Assembly (NCBI GenBank): GCA_022823165.1
Contig: JAJDXR010000073.1
Span: 27,987 to 91,986, forward strand
Reading direction: 5' to 3'
Length of the DNA stretch: 64,000 nucleotides
From: Anaerolineae bacterium
GTDB lineage: Bacteria; Chloroflexota; Anaerolineae; Aggregatilineales; Phototrophicaceae
The position numbers and the translations under genes are program-made. The notes beneath the pieces were generated by a model. The model was not told the DNA's origin and did no database searches. It worked only from the letters and a program-made list of their open reading frames with translations. Below, piece after piece: positions 37,034-46,396 of this stretch. Within the stretch, counting starts at the first letter, position 1. Every line of letters starts with the position of its first letter.

Positions 37034-38104
37034 ATGCTTGCCGCCATCAAATCGATCATACTGATCGTCCAGGGCTTGAAACTATTGGACAAGCGTCGTC
37101 TCGGCTTTATCGCCGGCATGGTCATCAGCGCCGGCTTCCTCTACCTTGCCTTTCGCGGCCTGCATCCCGAGCAATTCTGGAGCAGTCTCAGCGAAGTGGA
37201 CCAGCCGCTTCTGCTTGTCGCTGCTCTGGTGTATTTCCTCGCGATGCTCATCATCGCTCTGCGCTGGCAAATCTTGCTGCGCTCGGTCAAACGCGTACCC
37301 CTGGCCACGCTCTTCAAGCTCGTCGCCATTGGCTACATGGGCAACAATGTCTATCCCTTGCGCGCCGGCGATGGCCTGCGCATAGTGCTGCTGCGCCGAG
37401 AACATCAGATAGCGCTGATGCGCGCCACCACCGTCATCGCCGTCGAACATCTCTACAATGGCACGACCATGATTGTGTTCATCCTGTTAGGCTTGGCTGC
37501 CATCGACCTGGAATCACCGACTGTCGAGGCAATCGTGGGGCTGACGATGCCGCTGGTCAGCATAGCCATCGTGGCTGCGCTCTTCCTGGCGGCGAAACCG
37601 GCTTTGCTGCGGCGGCTGGTCCGCTGGGCGGCCGCAATTTTGCCGCGGGCGCTAGGGCAGACGGCTCAGCGCCTGAGCGAGGATGTTATCGCCGGCTTGG
37701 AAGGCTTGCGCAGCCCTCGCCATTTTCTGGGCGCGTTGCTGGTCTCCTTCCTGACCTGGGGCGTGGAAGCCGGCGTCTACTGGCTGGTGATGTTCGCCTT
37801 TGGCATGGAACTGAGTTACGCGGTCGCGCTGTTATTGGTCGGCGCCGTGAATCTGGCCGGCTTGATTCCAGCCTCGCCCGGCCAGGTCGGCGTCAACGAA
37901 TTCGTGGTCATCACGATTCTAACCGCGCTGAACCAACCGGTCGCGGACGCCACCGCTTACGCCGTCGTCACTCACCTGGTGATCTGGCTGCCGCCGACGC
38001 TTCTTGGTTTCCTGCTGCTATTGCGCCAGGGCATGGGCTGGTCGGATATCCGCCGGGCCGGCGAGACAAAGTCCAACGCTGACGGGCATTTGGAGAGCGC
38101 CTAA
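37034..38104 (+). CDS. flippase-like membrane protein (lysylphosphatidylglycerol synthase TM region family)
   Basis: 356 aa from the ATG at 37034; a TTG at 36983 is possible. About eight hydrophobic helices are seen. Family features include YMGNNVYPLRAGDGLRIVLL and the AGLIPASPGQVGVNEFVV loop of the LPG_synthase_TM/UPF0104 family. These proteins move or modify lipids, but no catalytic synthase domain is fused, so only the membrane part is present. Its stop overlaps the convergent aldo/keto reductase stop by 4 nt. Confidence 0.86.
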   Translation: MLAAIKSIILIVQGLKLLDKRRLGFIAGMVISAGFLYLAFRGLHPEQFWSSLSEVDQPLLLVAALVYFLAMLIIALRWQILLRSVKRVPLATLFKLVAIGYMGNNVYPLRAGDGLRIVLLRREHQIALMRATTVIAVEHLYNGTTMIVFILLGLAAIDLESPTVEAIVGLTMPLVSIAIVAALFLAAKPALLRRLVRWAAAILPRALGQTAQRLSEDVIAGLEGLRSPRHFLGALLVSFLTWGVEAGVYWLVMFAFGMELSYAVALLLVGAVNLAGLIPASPGQVGVNEFVVITILTALNQPVADATAYAVVTHLVIWLPPTLLGFLLLLRQGMGWSDIRRAGETKSNADGHLESA

Positions 38105-39069
38105 ACGTTGATGGCGGTGTCGAAGTGCTTTACCAGCGGCGCCAGATCAGCCCAAAAGGCTTCGGGGATATCGAGCTGCGCAGCCGCCATGCTTGAGCGC
38201 GCTTCCTGCGGCACACGCGCCCCGGGTATGGTAGACGAGACTTGAGGGTGCCGCGCGCTCCACTGCAGCGCCGCGGCCAGCATAGGCAGGTCATAATCCG
38301 CGCAGAGCGCCTGGATCGTGCGGACGTGGTCGAGGCATTCACGGCTGAAGACACGATTCAGGTATCTGGCATCTTCGCGGGGACCAGTCACCAGCAGGCC
38401 GCGTTCCAGCGGGGTCGCCGCCACCAGACCGACATCGTGTTTGGCGGCTTCGGCGAAGATCTCGCGCTCAGCTATCCGATTGATCAGGCTCCAGGAATCG
38501 GCGATGACGGCGGCGTCGAATTCGCCGGTTTTGATATAGCCCAGGTTGGTCGGCGGGTCGTTGGAGGCGGTGCCGATATACGAGAACAGCCCTTGCTTCT
38601 GCAGGTGACGTAAAGCGCCCAGCGCGCCGTCATCGGCCAGCACACGCTCCATCGGCTGCCCCATGGCGTCATGAATGTAGACGATGTCGACGCGGTCCAG
38701 GCCCAGGCGTTCCAGACTGCTGTGGACGCTGCGGACTATGCCTTCAAAGCTAAAATCGTAGCCGTCGTGGCTGCGTCCGGCTTTGGTCGTGATGGTGATT
38801 GCGCCTTTGGCTGCGGGCCGCTGTCGCAAGGCTTCGCCGAGCATCGTTTCGCTGAAGCTGCGCCCGTACAAAGCAGCCGTATCAAAGAAGGCGCAGCCGG
38901 CGTCAATCGCCGCCACCAAGGTCTCCACGCCCAGCTCTTGGTCAAGCGGGCTGGGCGCGCCTTCGTATTCGCTCACTGTCTGATTTTGGGTCGGAATACC
39001 CACAAAGGCGGTGCCAATACCCACGATCGGCAATTGCAAGCCGGTGCGGCCGAGGCCTTTGGTACGCAT
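38101..39069 (-). CDS. aldo/keto reductase
   Basis: 322 aa with a TIM-barrel NADPH-dependent reductase fold. The catalytic Asp and Tyr are in FFDTAALYGRSFSE, with Lys in TITTKAGRS. It resembles the pyridoxal/fucose/galactose-dehydrogenase type of AKR more than classical aldose reductase. Its ATG at 39069 overlaps the uppS stop, so it is probably co-transcribed with frr and uppS. The substrate is unknown. Confidence 0.88.
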   Translation of the reverse strand: MRTKGLGRTGLQLPIVGIGTAFVGIPTQNQTVSEYEGAPSPLDQELGVETLVAAIDAGCAFFDTAALYGRSFSETMLGEALRQRPAAKGAITITTKAGRSHDGYDFSFEGIVRSVHSSLERLGLDRVDIVYIHDAMGQPMERVLADDGALGALRHLQKQGLFSYIGTASNDPPTNLGYIKTGEFDAAVIADSWSLINRIAEREIFAEAAKHDVGLVAATPLERGLLVTGPREDARYLNRVFSRECLDHVRTIQALCADYDLPMLAAALQWSARHPQVSSTIPGARVPQEARSSMAAAQLDIPEAFWADLAPLVKHFDTAINV

Positions 39070-39866
39070 CAGTAGGGCTTTGCTTTCACTGGATCGTGAC
39101 GGCTGAATTCGGCCTCAATCTGTTCGTCGGTCTTGCCGAATCGCCGGCGGCGGCGGCCGTAGGCTGCCAGCGCCCGGTGGAATTCCACGCGGTCGAAGGC
39201 GGGCCAATAGGTCTCAGTGGTATAGATCTCGCTATACGCGCCCTGCCAGATTAAGAAGTTGCTCAAGCGAAATTCGCCGCTGGTGCGAATTATCAGATCC
39301 GGGTCGGGCAGGTCGCTGGTATAGATATAATCGCTGATGGTGTCCTCGTTGATGGCCTCGGGTGGAATACCGTCGCGGACTATATTCTGCACGGCATGCA
39401 CGATCTCGTCGCGTCCGCCGTAATTAAAAGCGACATTTAATATCAGGCGTTGATTATCGCGCGTATAGTCGCAGGCTTCCACCACTTTGCGCGCCAGCCG
39501 GCTCTCGATGCCGTTTAGTTCGCCGATATGGCGGATCTGCACGCCTTCACGATGCAGTTCTAGCAATTCACGGTCGATAACCATTTCCAGGATGCGCATC
39601 AAGAGCAGGACTTCGCGCCGCGGCCGTGACCAGTTCTCGGTCGAGAAGGCGTAGATGGTCATGATCGACACGCCGAATTCAACCGCAGCCCGGATGATAC
39701 GGCGCAGGTTCTCCGTACCTTGGCGATGCCCCTCAGAGCGGGGCAAGCCACGCTGCCGCGCCCAGCGCCCGTTGCCGTCCATGATGATGGCGACGTGGGT
39801 CGGTACTTTCTCCAGCGGCGGCAGGTGGTTTTGCCCCCGCCCGTTCTTTTTTGTCATGAGCGTCAT
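39069..39866 (-). CDS. uppS: isoprenyl transferase (undecaprenyl diphosphate synthase)
   Basis: 265 aa cis-prenyltransferase that builds the C55 lipid carrier for cell-wall synthesis. [26 protein letters not shown] contains the catalytic Asp; [16 protein letters not shown] and [25 protein letters not shown] are the other signature blocks. Start ATG 39866 or 39857. It follows frr by 80 nt on the same strand, the usual neighbour order. cdsA, often next, is divergent here. Confidence 0.95.
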   Translation of the reverse strand: MTLMTKKNGRGQNHLPPLEKVPTHVAIIMDGNGRWARQRGLPRSEGHRQGTENLRRIIRAAVEFGVSIMTIYAFSTENWSRPRREVLLLMRILEMVIDRELLELHREGVQIRHIGELNGIESRLARKVVEACDYTRDNQRLILNVAFNYGGRDEIVHAVQNIVRDGIPPEAINEDTISDYIYTSDLPDPDLIIRTSGEFRLSNFLIWQGAYSEIYTTETYWPAFDRVEFHRALAAYGRRRRRFGKTDEQIEAEFSRHDPVKAKPY

Positions 39867-39946
39867 GTATGATTTCCGCTGAGAATTTTCACGGGGATGA
39901 CGATAATCCTTTACACGCTTGGGACGAGAGCTCCGCAGGCAATGCG

Positions 39947-40504
39947 CTATACCGCCATGATGTCTTTTTCTTTGCTCTCACCCAACTCGCCAATTTGCGC
40001 GACGAATTTGTCGGTCAATTTCTGAACTTCAGCTTCGCCGCGCTTGCGATCGTCTTCGGAGATCAGCTTCTCCTTTTCGAATTCTTGCAGGTCGCTGTTG
40101 GCGGAACGGCGGATATTGCGGATGGCGACGCGATTGTCTTCCATGCGCCGATTGAGAAACTTAACCAACTCAAGCCGCCGCTCGCGAGTCAGCGCCGGCA
40201 TATTCAGCCGGATATTCTCGCCGTCGACATTGGGATTGACGCCAATATCCGACATTTGAATCGCCCGTTCGATATTGCGAACCGCGCTCTTGTCGTAGGG
40301 GCGAATGAGGATTTGCATAGCTTCAGGCGTCGAAATGCTCGCCAATTGACGCAGTTCGGTATCCTGGCCGTAGTACTCCACCATCATGCGGTCGACCAAG
40401 GCTATGCTGGCCCGCCCGCTGCGCATCTTGCTCAATTCATCCCGAAATACTGACAAAGTCGCTTTCATTTTGCCTTCGGCTTCGTCAAGAATATCTTCTA
40501 TCAT
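39947..40504 (-). CDS. frr: ribosome recycling factor
   Basis: 185 aa, normal length. It splits post-termination ribosomes together with EF-G. Starts [31 protein letters not shown] and contains [16 protein letters not shown] and the C-terminal helix signature [14 protein letters not shown]. pyrH and tsf, which usually precede frr, are absent; upstream lies repeat-rich non-coding DNA. Probably the first gene of frr-uppS-AKR. Confidence 0.96.
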   Translation of the reverse strand: MIEDILDEAEGKMKATLSVFRDELSKMRSGRASIALVDRMMVEYYGQDTELRQLASISTPEAMQILIRPYDKSAVRNIERAIQMSDIGVNPNVDGENIRLNMPALTRERRLELVKFLNRRMEDNRVAIRNIRRSANSDLQEFEKEKLISEDDRKRGEAEVQKLTDKFVAQIGELGESKEKDIMAV

Positions 40505-40820
40505 CAGTCACATCCCATCATCTTGCGAGCCAATCAACACAGGCGAAGACACAAGCCTGATTCTTCGCGCGCTGCCGGTCTTCCGAGTCGAGTATGTCAA
40601 TCGTCAGTCGGCATCAGCGACTTCAGCGAAGGCAGCAATCGCCAGCCGCAGTTTCTATTGTAGCGCCATTCGCCGGACAATGTAAGCGGAATGCCGACCG
40701 GGCGTGTCTATTGTAGTGGATGCGGTTTCTCTTCGACCTGAAGAAAAATCTCTGTGCCGGCGGGCAGTGTCTACGCGCCCCTCAGTAGATGCAAGTAAGT
40801 CATGCAAATTTCACAGCATC

Positions 40821-40840
40821 GGGTCAGCCAAGGCTGACCC
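40821..40840. repeat. REP-like palindrome copy 3
   Basis: Perfect arms GGGTCAGCC and GGCTGACCC, loop AA. Sequence differs from the other copies, but pairing is preserved. Confidence 0.8.
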
Positions 40841-40873
40841 CTGCAGGGTTCAAAATATAGTCGAAAGTTGTAG

Positions 40874-40893
40874 GGGCGAGCCTTGGCTCGCCC
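40874..40893. repeat. REP-like palindrome copy 4
   Basis: Perfect arms GGGCGAGCC and GGCTCGCCC, loop TT, preceded by the gtag common to several copies. Confidence 0.85.
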
Positions 40894-41116
40894 ACGCAAA
40901 CACGTAAATTCGCTATTTTGTGATGATGTACCTATATTCTCATTACTGACTCGCACTTACTTCTGTGTCTCCGTGGTGAATTAACCTGCGCCAAGCTCGG
41001 CATTCAGGAAATATCCACCAAGATAGACACTCCCGCCAGCGCGCTAACTTGACAGATTTCGCTTGAAGGCTGAAAATTGGTGGGCAAGATTAGACCTAAA
41101 TTCAGAGGCCGGTGAC

Positions 41117-41968
41117 ATGAGTGATGGCCTCGTCACCAATTCAGCGGAATCCACCGAGCTGCGAATCCGGCTTGTCACAGCGAGTGTGTTGCTTCCGATT
41201 GCGCTACTGGTATCGTTCGTCGGCGGCGAGCTATTTTTTGTATTGATCCTGCCGGTGATGGCGATCGGCATGCTTGAATTTTATGTGATGGAGAAAGATA
41301 CGCAGACACAAGGCAGCTCGCTGACCGGGATTCCCACCGGTATCGCTGTGGTCAGCGCCTTTTACCTGGAGCGGAACGATGTGTGGCAATTTGCGCTGGC
41401 GCTGTGTGTGGCTGGCACTTTGCTTCTGGAATTCGCGCGCCATCCGAAGCAAGTCGGCCGGGCTTTGGCGCAGGTAGGCACAACGCTCTGCGGCGTAGTC
41501 TATGTGGCTTTTCCGGCCGCCTTTATGGTCAGCATTCGCAACCAGCCTGAGGACGGCTTGAAATGGGTCTTCCTGGTCTTCGCCATCACTTGGGCGGCGG
41601 ACACCTTCGGTTATATCGTGGGCCGACTTTTCGGCAAGACTAAATTAGCGCCGGCGATTTCTCCCAACAAGACCATCGAGGGCGCAATCGGCGGCGTCCT
41701 GGGCGCCTGGATCGCGGCATTTTTGCTGCTGATCTTGACTGATTCGCTACTGCCGATACTGATACCGATGGTAGCGATCGCACCGCTGTTGGCGGTCGGC
41801 GGCGACTTGTTCGAGTCAGCTATGAAGCGCTTCTTCCGCGTGAAGGACAGCTACGTGGCGGGATTTAACGTCTTTCCCGGTCACGGCGGGGTGCTGGACC
41901 GCATTGACGCGCTAGTCTGGGTGGCCAGCTGGGTCTTCCTGTATTTGTACGGGGTGGGCATTCTCTAG
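41117..41968 (+). CDS. cdsA: phosphatidate cytidylyltransferase (CDP-diglyceride synthase)
   Basis: 283 aa from the ATG at 41117, with AGAGG upstream; a longer frame from 41063 is less likely. Integral membrane enzyme with about seven to eight helices that makes CDP-diacylglycerol, precursor of phospholipids. The family signature is intact: SAMKRFFRVKDSYVAGFNVF followed by PGHGGVLDR. It is divergent from frr-uppS instead of downstream of uppS as in many genomes, separated by the repeat block. Confidence 0.94.
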   Translation: MSDGLVTNSAESTELRIRLVTASVLLPIALLVSFVGGELFFVLILPVMAIGMLEFYVMEKDTQTQGSSLTGIPTGIAVVSAFYLERNDVWQFALALCVAGTLLLEFARHPKQVGRALAQVGTTLCGVVYVAFPAAFMVSIRNQPEDGLKWVFLVFAITWAADTFGYIVGRLFGKTKLAPAISPNKTIEGAIGGVLGAWIAAFLLLILTDSLLPILIPMVAIAPLLAVGGDLFESAMKRFFRVKDSYVAGFNVFPGHGGVLDRIDALVWVASWVFLYLYGVGIL

Positions 41969-42149
41969 CCCAGGGGCTGTTCGGCGGCGGCAAAGAGCAG
42001 CGGCCACTGAGCGTGGCTCCCCTTTGTTACGACCTGTAGTTTGCGCTATAATGTGGCCGGTTGACTGCTTCCGCCGCTATGGAAGAGATGCATTTGGACG
42101 GGCGGCAAGTCAACTGTCGCAGACCCGACGAAGCGAAAGCAGGCCGCAC

Positions 42150-42617
42150 ATGCCGAAATTCGAAACGCAAGTGCTGATCAACCGCCCGGTTTTCCAGGTC
42201 TTTCGTTATGTGGGCGACTTCAATAATGATGCGCGCTGGCGCAATGTGAAGAATGTCGGCATCACCAGCGGAGACCCCATCCGCACCGGCTCAATGGTGG
42301 CTATGACGCGCCGCATCATAGGCCGTAGCGGTTTCGTCAACAGCGATGTCACCGACTTCGAGCGCAACCGCAAGATCGAGCTAAAGGGCTCGTACTGGGG
42401 TTTCCCCTTCGTATGCACGATTACCTTCGACCACCGCGGTCAGCAGACCAATGTGAAAGAGACGCTTGAAATCCGCACACGCTGGTTTTTCTGGTTTGGC
42501 GTCTATTTCAATTTGACGCTTAAGCGTGTGCTGCAGCGCGAGTGGACCACGCTCAAGCAGATTCTGGACGGGCATGGAGACCGCAAGTCGGCCAGTCCGC
42601 AGCCGATTCCGCGCTGA
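42150..42617 (+). CDS. SRPBCC-family protein
   Basis: 155 aa from the ATG at 42150, beginning MPKFETQVLINRPVFQVFRYVGDF. This is the polyketide-cyclase/START-like opening of SRPBCC proteins, which bind hydrophobic ligands in a helix-grip pocket. The WRNVKNVG, GFVNSDVTDFERNRKIELKG and HRGQQTNVKETLEIR segments fit this fold. No enzyme residue is evident and the ligand is unknown. The basic C-terminus is low complexity. Convergent with the DUF4013 gene 44 nt away. Confidence 0.78.
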   Translation: MPKFETQVLINRPVFQVFRYVGDFNNDARWRNVKNVGITSGDPIRTGSMVAMTRRIIGRSGFVNSDVTDFERNRKIELKGSYWGFPFVCTITFDHRGQQTNVKETLEIRTRWFFWFGVYFNLTLKRVLQREWTTLKQILDGHGDRKSASPQPIPR

Positions 42618-42661
42618 TCCCGCCGACGCCGCCCATTGCGTCACTGGCGCCGCAAGCCCGA

Positions 42662-43537
42662 TCAGGCGTAATCCACCTTGTCTTTGTCAGAAGCAAATTC
42701 TTGATCGCCGCCGATGCCGATTTGGACGGCGTACTGCGCGATTAAGTGCTGCGTCGAGAAGTGCTGCATGAGATTGAAGATGTAATAGAGGACGATCGAC
42801 AGTGTAATGCCCAGCATGCCGGCGGCGCCGCCAAAGATGCCGTCGACGAGGCTGCGAACACCGCCATAGATGATCGACAGCGCGACCATGTACATCAGCA
42901 AAGTAGCGCCTGCGGCTCGATGTTTACCGGCGATGCCGATATTTCGCCGAATGTCAAAAACAGCGCGGTGATTGCCCTCCGCGGCGAAGCGCGCCATGCC
43001 TACGAAGTAAGCCCAGCCCATGACTGCCAGCGCGATAACCGTCACGACAAGACCGGCGATTGCCAGCAGGGCGCTGACTGCGCCAAGCGATTGAGTCGCC
43101 TGAATGACGAATAGCTCCGCCGCCAGCAGGACCATAAAGAGAATCCAGTAGGCGATGCTGGACAGGAACAGGAAAAAGCCGTCTTTGAGATTGCGGCTGA
43201 AGTTTATTCCCGGCATGACATCGTCCTTGTCCAAGACAGCGCGGACCACCTCGACGCTGTAACCCGAGATCCAGAAGCCGCTTACAGCCGCGGCCACAAT
43301 CAAACCCAATATGCCCAAACCAGTGGTTGCGCCCATCGCTTCCATTTCTTCGATATTGTGTTCAGCATTGTGTTCAGCGGGGTCCCAGGCGTTAATCTGA
43401 TCCCATAGCGGAGACCAATCGTGTGAATTCAGCACTAAGCCGATGAAAGCCGCAAAGGCTATCGTCAGCACGAGCACGATGCCGATTACCTTGGCGAGAT
43501 TCTGAAAGGGGTATCTGAAGGCCTTGGAAAAACTCAT
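42662..43537 (-). CDS. DUF4013-like membrane protein
   Basis: 291 aa from the ATG at 43537, preceded by GAGGA at good spacing (a further ATG is at 43549). About six membrane helices. The SGFWISGYSVEVVRAVLDKDD and FSRNLKDGFFLFL segments resemble DUF4013 family proteins. A short repetitive acidic/His stretch (PAEHNAEHNIEEME) lies in the first external loop, near residue 55. Function is unknown for the family. Confidence 0.75.
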   Translation of the reverse strand: MSFSKAFRYPFQNLAKVIGIVLVLTIAFAAFIGLVLNSHDWSPLWDQINAWDPAEHNAEHNIEEMEAMGATTGLGILGLIVAAAVSGFWISGYSVEVVRAVLDKDDVMPGINFSRNLKDGFFLFLSSIAYWILFMVLLAAELFVIQATQSLGAVSALLAIAGLVVTVIALAVMGWAYFVGMARFAAEGNHRAVFDIRRNIGIAGKHRAAGATLLMYMVALSIIYGGVRSLVDGIFGGAAGMLGITLSIVLYYIFNLMQHFSTQHLIAQYAVQIGIGGDQEFASDKDKVDYA

Positions 43538-43603
43538 GGGATTCCTCATGCATGTAAGCGATTGACCTAGTGTATCACGATAGACAAGGTATTACGCCGG
43601 CCA

Positions 43604-44575
43604 TTAGCCTGCTTCATCCAAACGGTCATGCGCCGGCGGCGGCTTAGCTGACAGCGCCGAAATCTCGGCATACCACTCGGGCGTCATGTCCACATCCAGC
43701 GCCGCCAGCGAAGCTTCAAGCTGCGCCAGATTGCGCGCGCCGATGATGGGCGCTGTAATGGCCGGGTGCGCCATAACCCAGGCCACCGCCAATGTGGCCG
43801 GGTGCAATCCGCGTTCACGGGCGTGGACTGTGAAATCGGCGGCAGTCTGATAATAGTCGCCCACCCCGTAACGCTTGATATACATCTCGTTCTCGATAAG
43901 GCGGCCGGCGTCGGGTTTCGCTTCCGGGCCATATTTGCCGGTGAGCAAACCGCCGCCCAGCGGGCTGTAAGGGATGACGCCGATGTCTTCCTCAGCCGCC
44001 ATGGGCAGGATTTCCACTTCGGCTTGCCGCTTGACCAGGTTATACATGGGCTGCAGGCATTCGATGCGCGCCAGCCCCGCCTGCCGGGCGATACCCTGTC
44101 CTTTCATGACTTGCCAGGCCGACCAGTTGCTGACGGCCGGGTAGAGGATTTTGCCTTGCCGCGCCAGGTCATCCAGCGCCCGCAGCGATTCTTCGATGGG
44201 CGTGTCGGCATCGTAGTGGTGCAGGAAGTAGACATCTATGCGGTCGGTCTTTAGCCGTCTAAGACTGTCCTCAACAGCGATCTGGATGTGCCGGCGGGAG
44301 GCGCCGCCCTGATTGACGTCAGCGCCGGTGCGGGAAACCACCTTGGTCGTCAGCACAATCTCGTCGCGGCAATCGGCGATTAAGTCGCCCAGGATTTCTT
44401 CGGAACGGCCGCCGGCATAGGTATTGGCGCAGTCGAAGAAGTTGAGGCCCAGCTCGCGACAGCGGTTAAACATACGCGCTGATTCAGCTTCATCAGCGAT
44501 GTCGCCAAAGGACATGCTACCGAAGCAAAGCGAGGATACTTTGACGCCAGTACGGCCCAAAATGCGGTAATCCAT
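43604..44575 (-). CDS. aldo/keto reductase, last gene of the polyamine-type operon
   Basis: 323 aa AKR with FFDCANTYAGGRSEEILG (catalytic Asp and Tyr) and EIVLTTKV (catalytic Lys), similar to potassium-channel-beta-type/YhdN AKRs. It is 35 nt after the PhzF gene on the same strand, making it the last member of GNAT-amine oxidase-amidase-PhzF-AKR. In that setting it could reduce aminoaldehydes formed by the oxidase, but this is inference. Confidence 0.88.
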   Translation of the reverse strand: MDYRILGRTGVKVSSLCFGSMSFGDIADEAESARMFNRCRELGLNFFDCANTYAGGRSEEILGDLIADCRDEIVLTTKVVSRTGADVNQGGASRRHIQIAVEDSLRRLKTDRIDVYFLHHYDADTPIEESLRALDDLARQGKILYPAVSNWSAWQVMKGQGIARQAGLARIECLQPMYNLVKRQAEVEILPMAAEEDIGVIPYSPLGGGLLTGKYGPEAKPDAGRLIENEMYIKRYGVGDYYQTAADFTVHARERGLHPATLAVAWVMAHPAITAPIIGARNLAQLEASLAALDVDMTPEWYAEISALSAKPPPAHDRLDEAG

Positions 44576-44610
44576 TTGTCAGTCCTTTTCGCCATTGATT
44601 ATGTTTAGAT

Positions 44611-45483
44611 TCACTCGTCAGCAGCCAAGCGGCCTTGCGCCACCAGCTCAACGCGCCCGCCAACGCGAATAATGATCTCGCCATTAGCCTTGGACGCCTC
44701 AAGACGCAGCAGCGAGGGGCGGCCAATCTGATAACCCTGCTCGCTGCGGATGGACACCGCGCGGCTCTTGAAATAATCGTGCTCGACGATGTAGGCGGCA
44801 ATGCAGCCGTTGGCGCTGCCGGTGGCTGGATCTTCCGGCGCGCCGTAGATATCGTCCAAAACGCGCACATGGATGTCGTTTTGGGGAGCGAGCGTCTCGG
44901 CGCAGAATATGGCTGGCGCGATGGCGTCTCGAGCCCCGAGCAGGGCTCGCAGGCGGTCCAGATTGACGCGAGCTCGCTGCACAGCCGCCAGCGAAACCAG
45001 CGGAACCAGAACAAAAGCCAGGCCAGTCGAGACTTCTTGGACGGGAAAGCGGGCGTCGATGTCGGCTTCCGTCAAGTTGAGTATGCGCGCTATCTCAGCC
45101 GGCGTGAATTGATGGCCGAAGCTGGGCGGGTTCTGCCGCATCCAGAGCACGCCGTCGTCGGCAAATGTCACCGGGATCTGCCCGACGGGGAGATTGAGCC
45201 GGAGCTCATCGACCGGCTGCTTGAGATATTCCTGCCGAATGACGAAGGCTGTGCCCAAGACCGGATGGCCGGCGAAATCGACTTCGACTTCGGGCATGAA
45301 GATGCGCACGTTGTAGCCGCCATTTTCAGGCTGCGGCGAAGTCACGAAGGTTGTCTCCGAGAAGTTGATCTCCTTGGCCAACTGCTGCATCAGCGCCGCC
45401 GGCGGGTCGCCCAGATAGACAGCCAGTTGATTGCCGGTATATTTCCGGCCGATGGTGAAGACATCGACGATGTAGAATTCCAT
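44611..45483 (-). CDS. PhzF-family isomerase-like protein
   Basis: 290 aa from the ATG at 45483 (MEFYIVDVFTIGRKYTGNQLAVYL); an ATG at 45492 is also in frame. The diaminopimelate-epimerase-like fold is indicated by GNQLAV, the catalytic Glu in INFSETTFV, and AGHPVLGTAFVI and PATGSANG in the second half. Reaction unknown; members act in isomerisation of small metabolites. It starts within about 10 nt of the amidase stop, so it is tightly coupled. Confidence 0.88.
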   Translation of the reverse strand: MEFYIVDVFTIGRKYTGNQLAVYLGDPPAALMQQLAKEINFSETTFVTSPQPENGGYNVRIFMPEVEVDFAGHPVLGTAFVIRQEYLKQPVDELRLNLPVGQIPVTFADDGVLWMRQNPPSFGHQFTPAEIARILNLTEADIDARFPVQEVSTGLAFVLVPLVSLAAVQRARVNLDRLRALLGARDAIAPAIFCAETLAPQNDIHVRVLDDIYGAPEDPATGSANGCIAAYIVEHDYFKSRAVSIRSEQGYQIGRPSLLRLEASKANGEIIIRVGGRVELVAQGRLAADE

Positions 45484-45493
45484 GCGTGACATT

Positions 45494-46396
45494 CTAGTCG
45501 CTCGTTTCCGCGCCAAGCGTATCTTGCCAGCGCGCTGACGGCTGCGGCGCGTAAGCGCCCAGCAGACGGCCATAGTGCTGCGGACGCCGTTGCCTCAACA
45601 GCGGGAACAAGCTCAGGTATTGCCGGCGAACATCGGCTCGCAGCACGGCGTGAATCACCTGATCGCGGTCGCGGTCGGCTTGCACCAGGATATTGCCCAG
45701 CGGGTCGCAGATGAAGCTGCTGCCGTAAAACGTCACGGCGTTCTCCTGTCCGACGCGATTGCAGGCGGCGATGAAGAGTCCGTTGGCGACGGCATGCCCG
45801 CGCATGACCGCAAGCCAGGCGGAGGCCGAGTCAAAGTCGGGCGCGGTCGGCTCGGAACCTATAGCCGTCGGGTAATAGATGAATTCAGCGCCTTCCAGAG
45901 CGTAAATGCGCGCCAACTCGGGGAACCACTGATCATAGCAGGTGGGCGCCGCCAGCTTGATGACGCCGATGTCGTGCACCGGGTATTGATCGAAACCCTC
46001 GAAGTAATCGGTCTCATGATAGCCGTCGCCGGCGGGGATATGCACCTTGCGCGTGAAATGACGCAGCTCGCCGCTGGCATCGTGGATGGTGGCGGTATCC
46101 CAGTATTTGCCTTCGGCGTCGATTTCAAACAAGCTGCCAATGAGGCTGACCTGATGCGCGCGCGCCAATTCGCTGAAGAAGCGGTCGGAGACACCGCCGC
46201 GAAGTGGCTCCGCCCAGGCGAAGCCAGCGGCATCGCGAACGCCGGGGAAATAAGGCAAGATGCTGAATTCGGGCAGGCAGACCAGCGACGCGCCGGTCGC
46301 CGCCGCCTCGGCCGCCAGCTCACGATAGAGCGCCATGGTCGACTCTTGCTGGCCAGTCCAGTGCCCTTGCGCCAGGGCGATGCGCAGGTCTTTCAT
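45494..46396 (-). CDS. carbon-nitrogen hydrolase, N-carbamoylputrescine amidase-like
   Basis: 300 aa nitrilase-superfamily hydrolase. The Glu-Lys-Cys triad is visible: Glu in LVCLPEFSILPYF, Lys in TRKVHIPAGDGYHETDYF, and Cys in APTCYDQWFPELAR. The CYDQWFPE and YYPTAIGSEPTAPD blocks match N-carbamoylputrescine amidases (AguB), which yield putrescine in the arginine-agmatine route. No agmatine deiminase (aguA) is seen nearby, so exact substrate is uncertain. It overlaps the amine oxidase stop by 4 nt. Confidence 0.88.
   Translation of the reverse strand: MKDLRIALAQGHWTGQQESTMALYRELAAEAAATGASLVCLPEFSILPYFPGVRDAAGFAWAEPLRGGVSDRFFSELARAHQVSLIGSLFEIDAEGKYWDTATIHDASGELRHFTRKVHIPAGDGYHETDYFEGFDQYPVHDIGVIKLAAPTCYDQWFPELARIYALEGAEFIYYPTAIGSEPTAPDFDSASAWLAVMRGHAVANGLFIAACNRVGQENAVTFYGSSFICDPLGNILVQADRDRDQVIHAVLRADVRRQYLSLFPLLRQRRPQHYGRLLGAYAPQPSARWQDTLGAETSD

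Larger units (their letters stand above)
40698..41035 (+). repeat. dispersed intergenic repeat, interrupted copy
   Basis: The outer parts (40698-40790 and 40960-41035) match, with scattered differences, the reverse complement of 54599-54768, for example the core tctgtgccggcgggcagtgt and caggaaatatccacc. The middle is an extra segment bounded by agtaagt on one side and acttact on the other, suggesting insertion of a smaller element into an older repeat. Confidence 0.75.
40505..41116. repeat. repeat-rich non-coding gap between frr and cdsA
   Basis: 612 nt. From about 40698 it contains one copy of a dispersed repeat (40698-40790 joined to 40960-41035), interrupted by a segment of about 170 nt. 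That segment carries two palindromes (40821-40840 and 40874-40893) and a stretch that also occurs near 5.7 kb. No gene is supported. Promoters for frr and cdsA must lie at the ends but are not evident. Confidence 0.75.

Noticed and set aside
40704..40956. Short open frames between frr and cdsA
   Set aside because: The same frames arise from the repeat family, not from genes.
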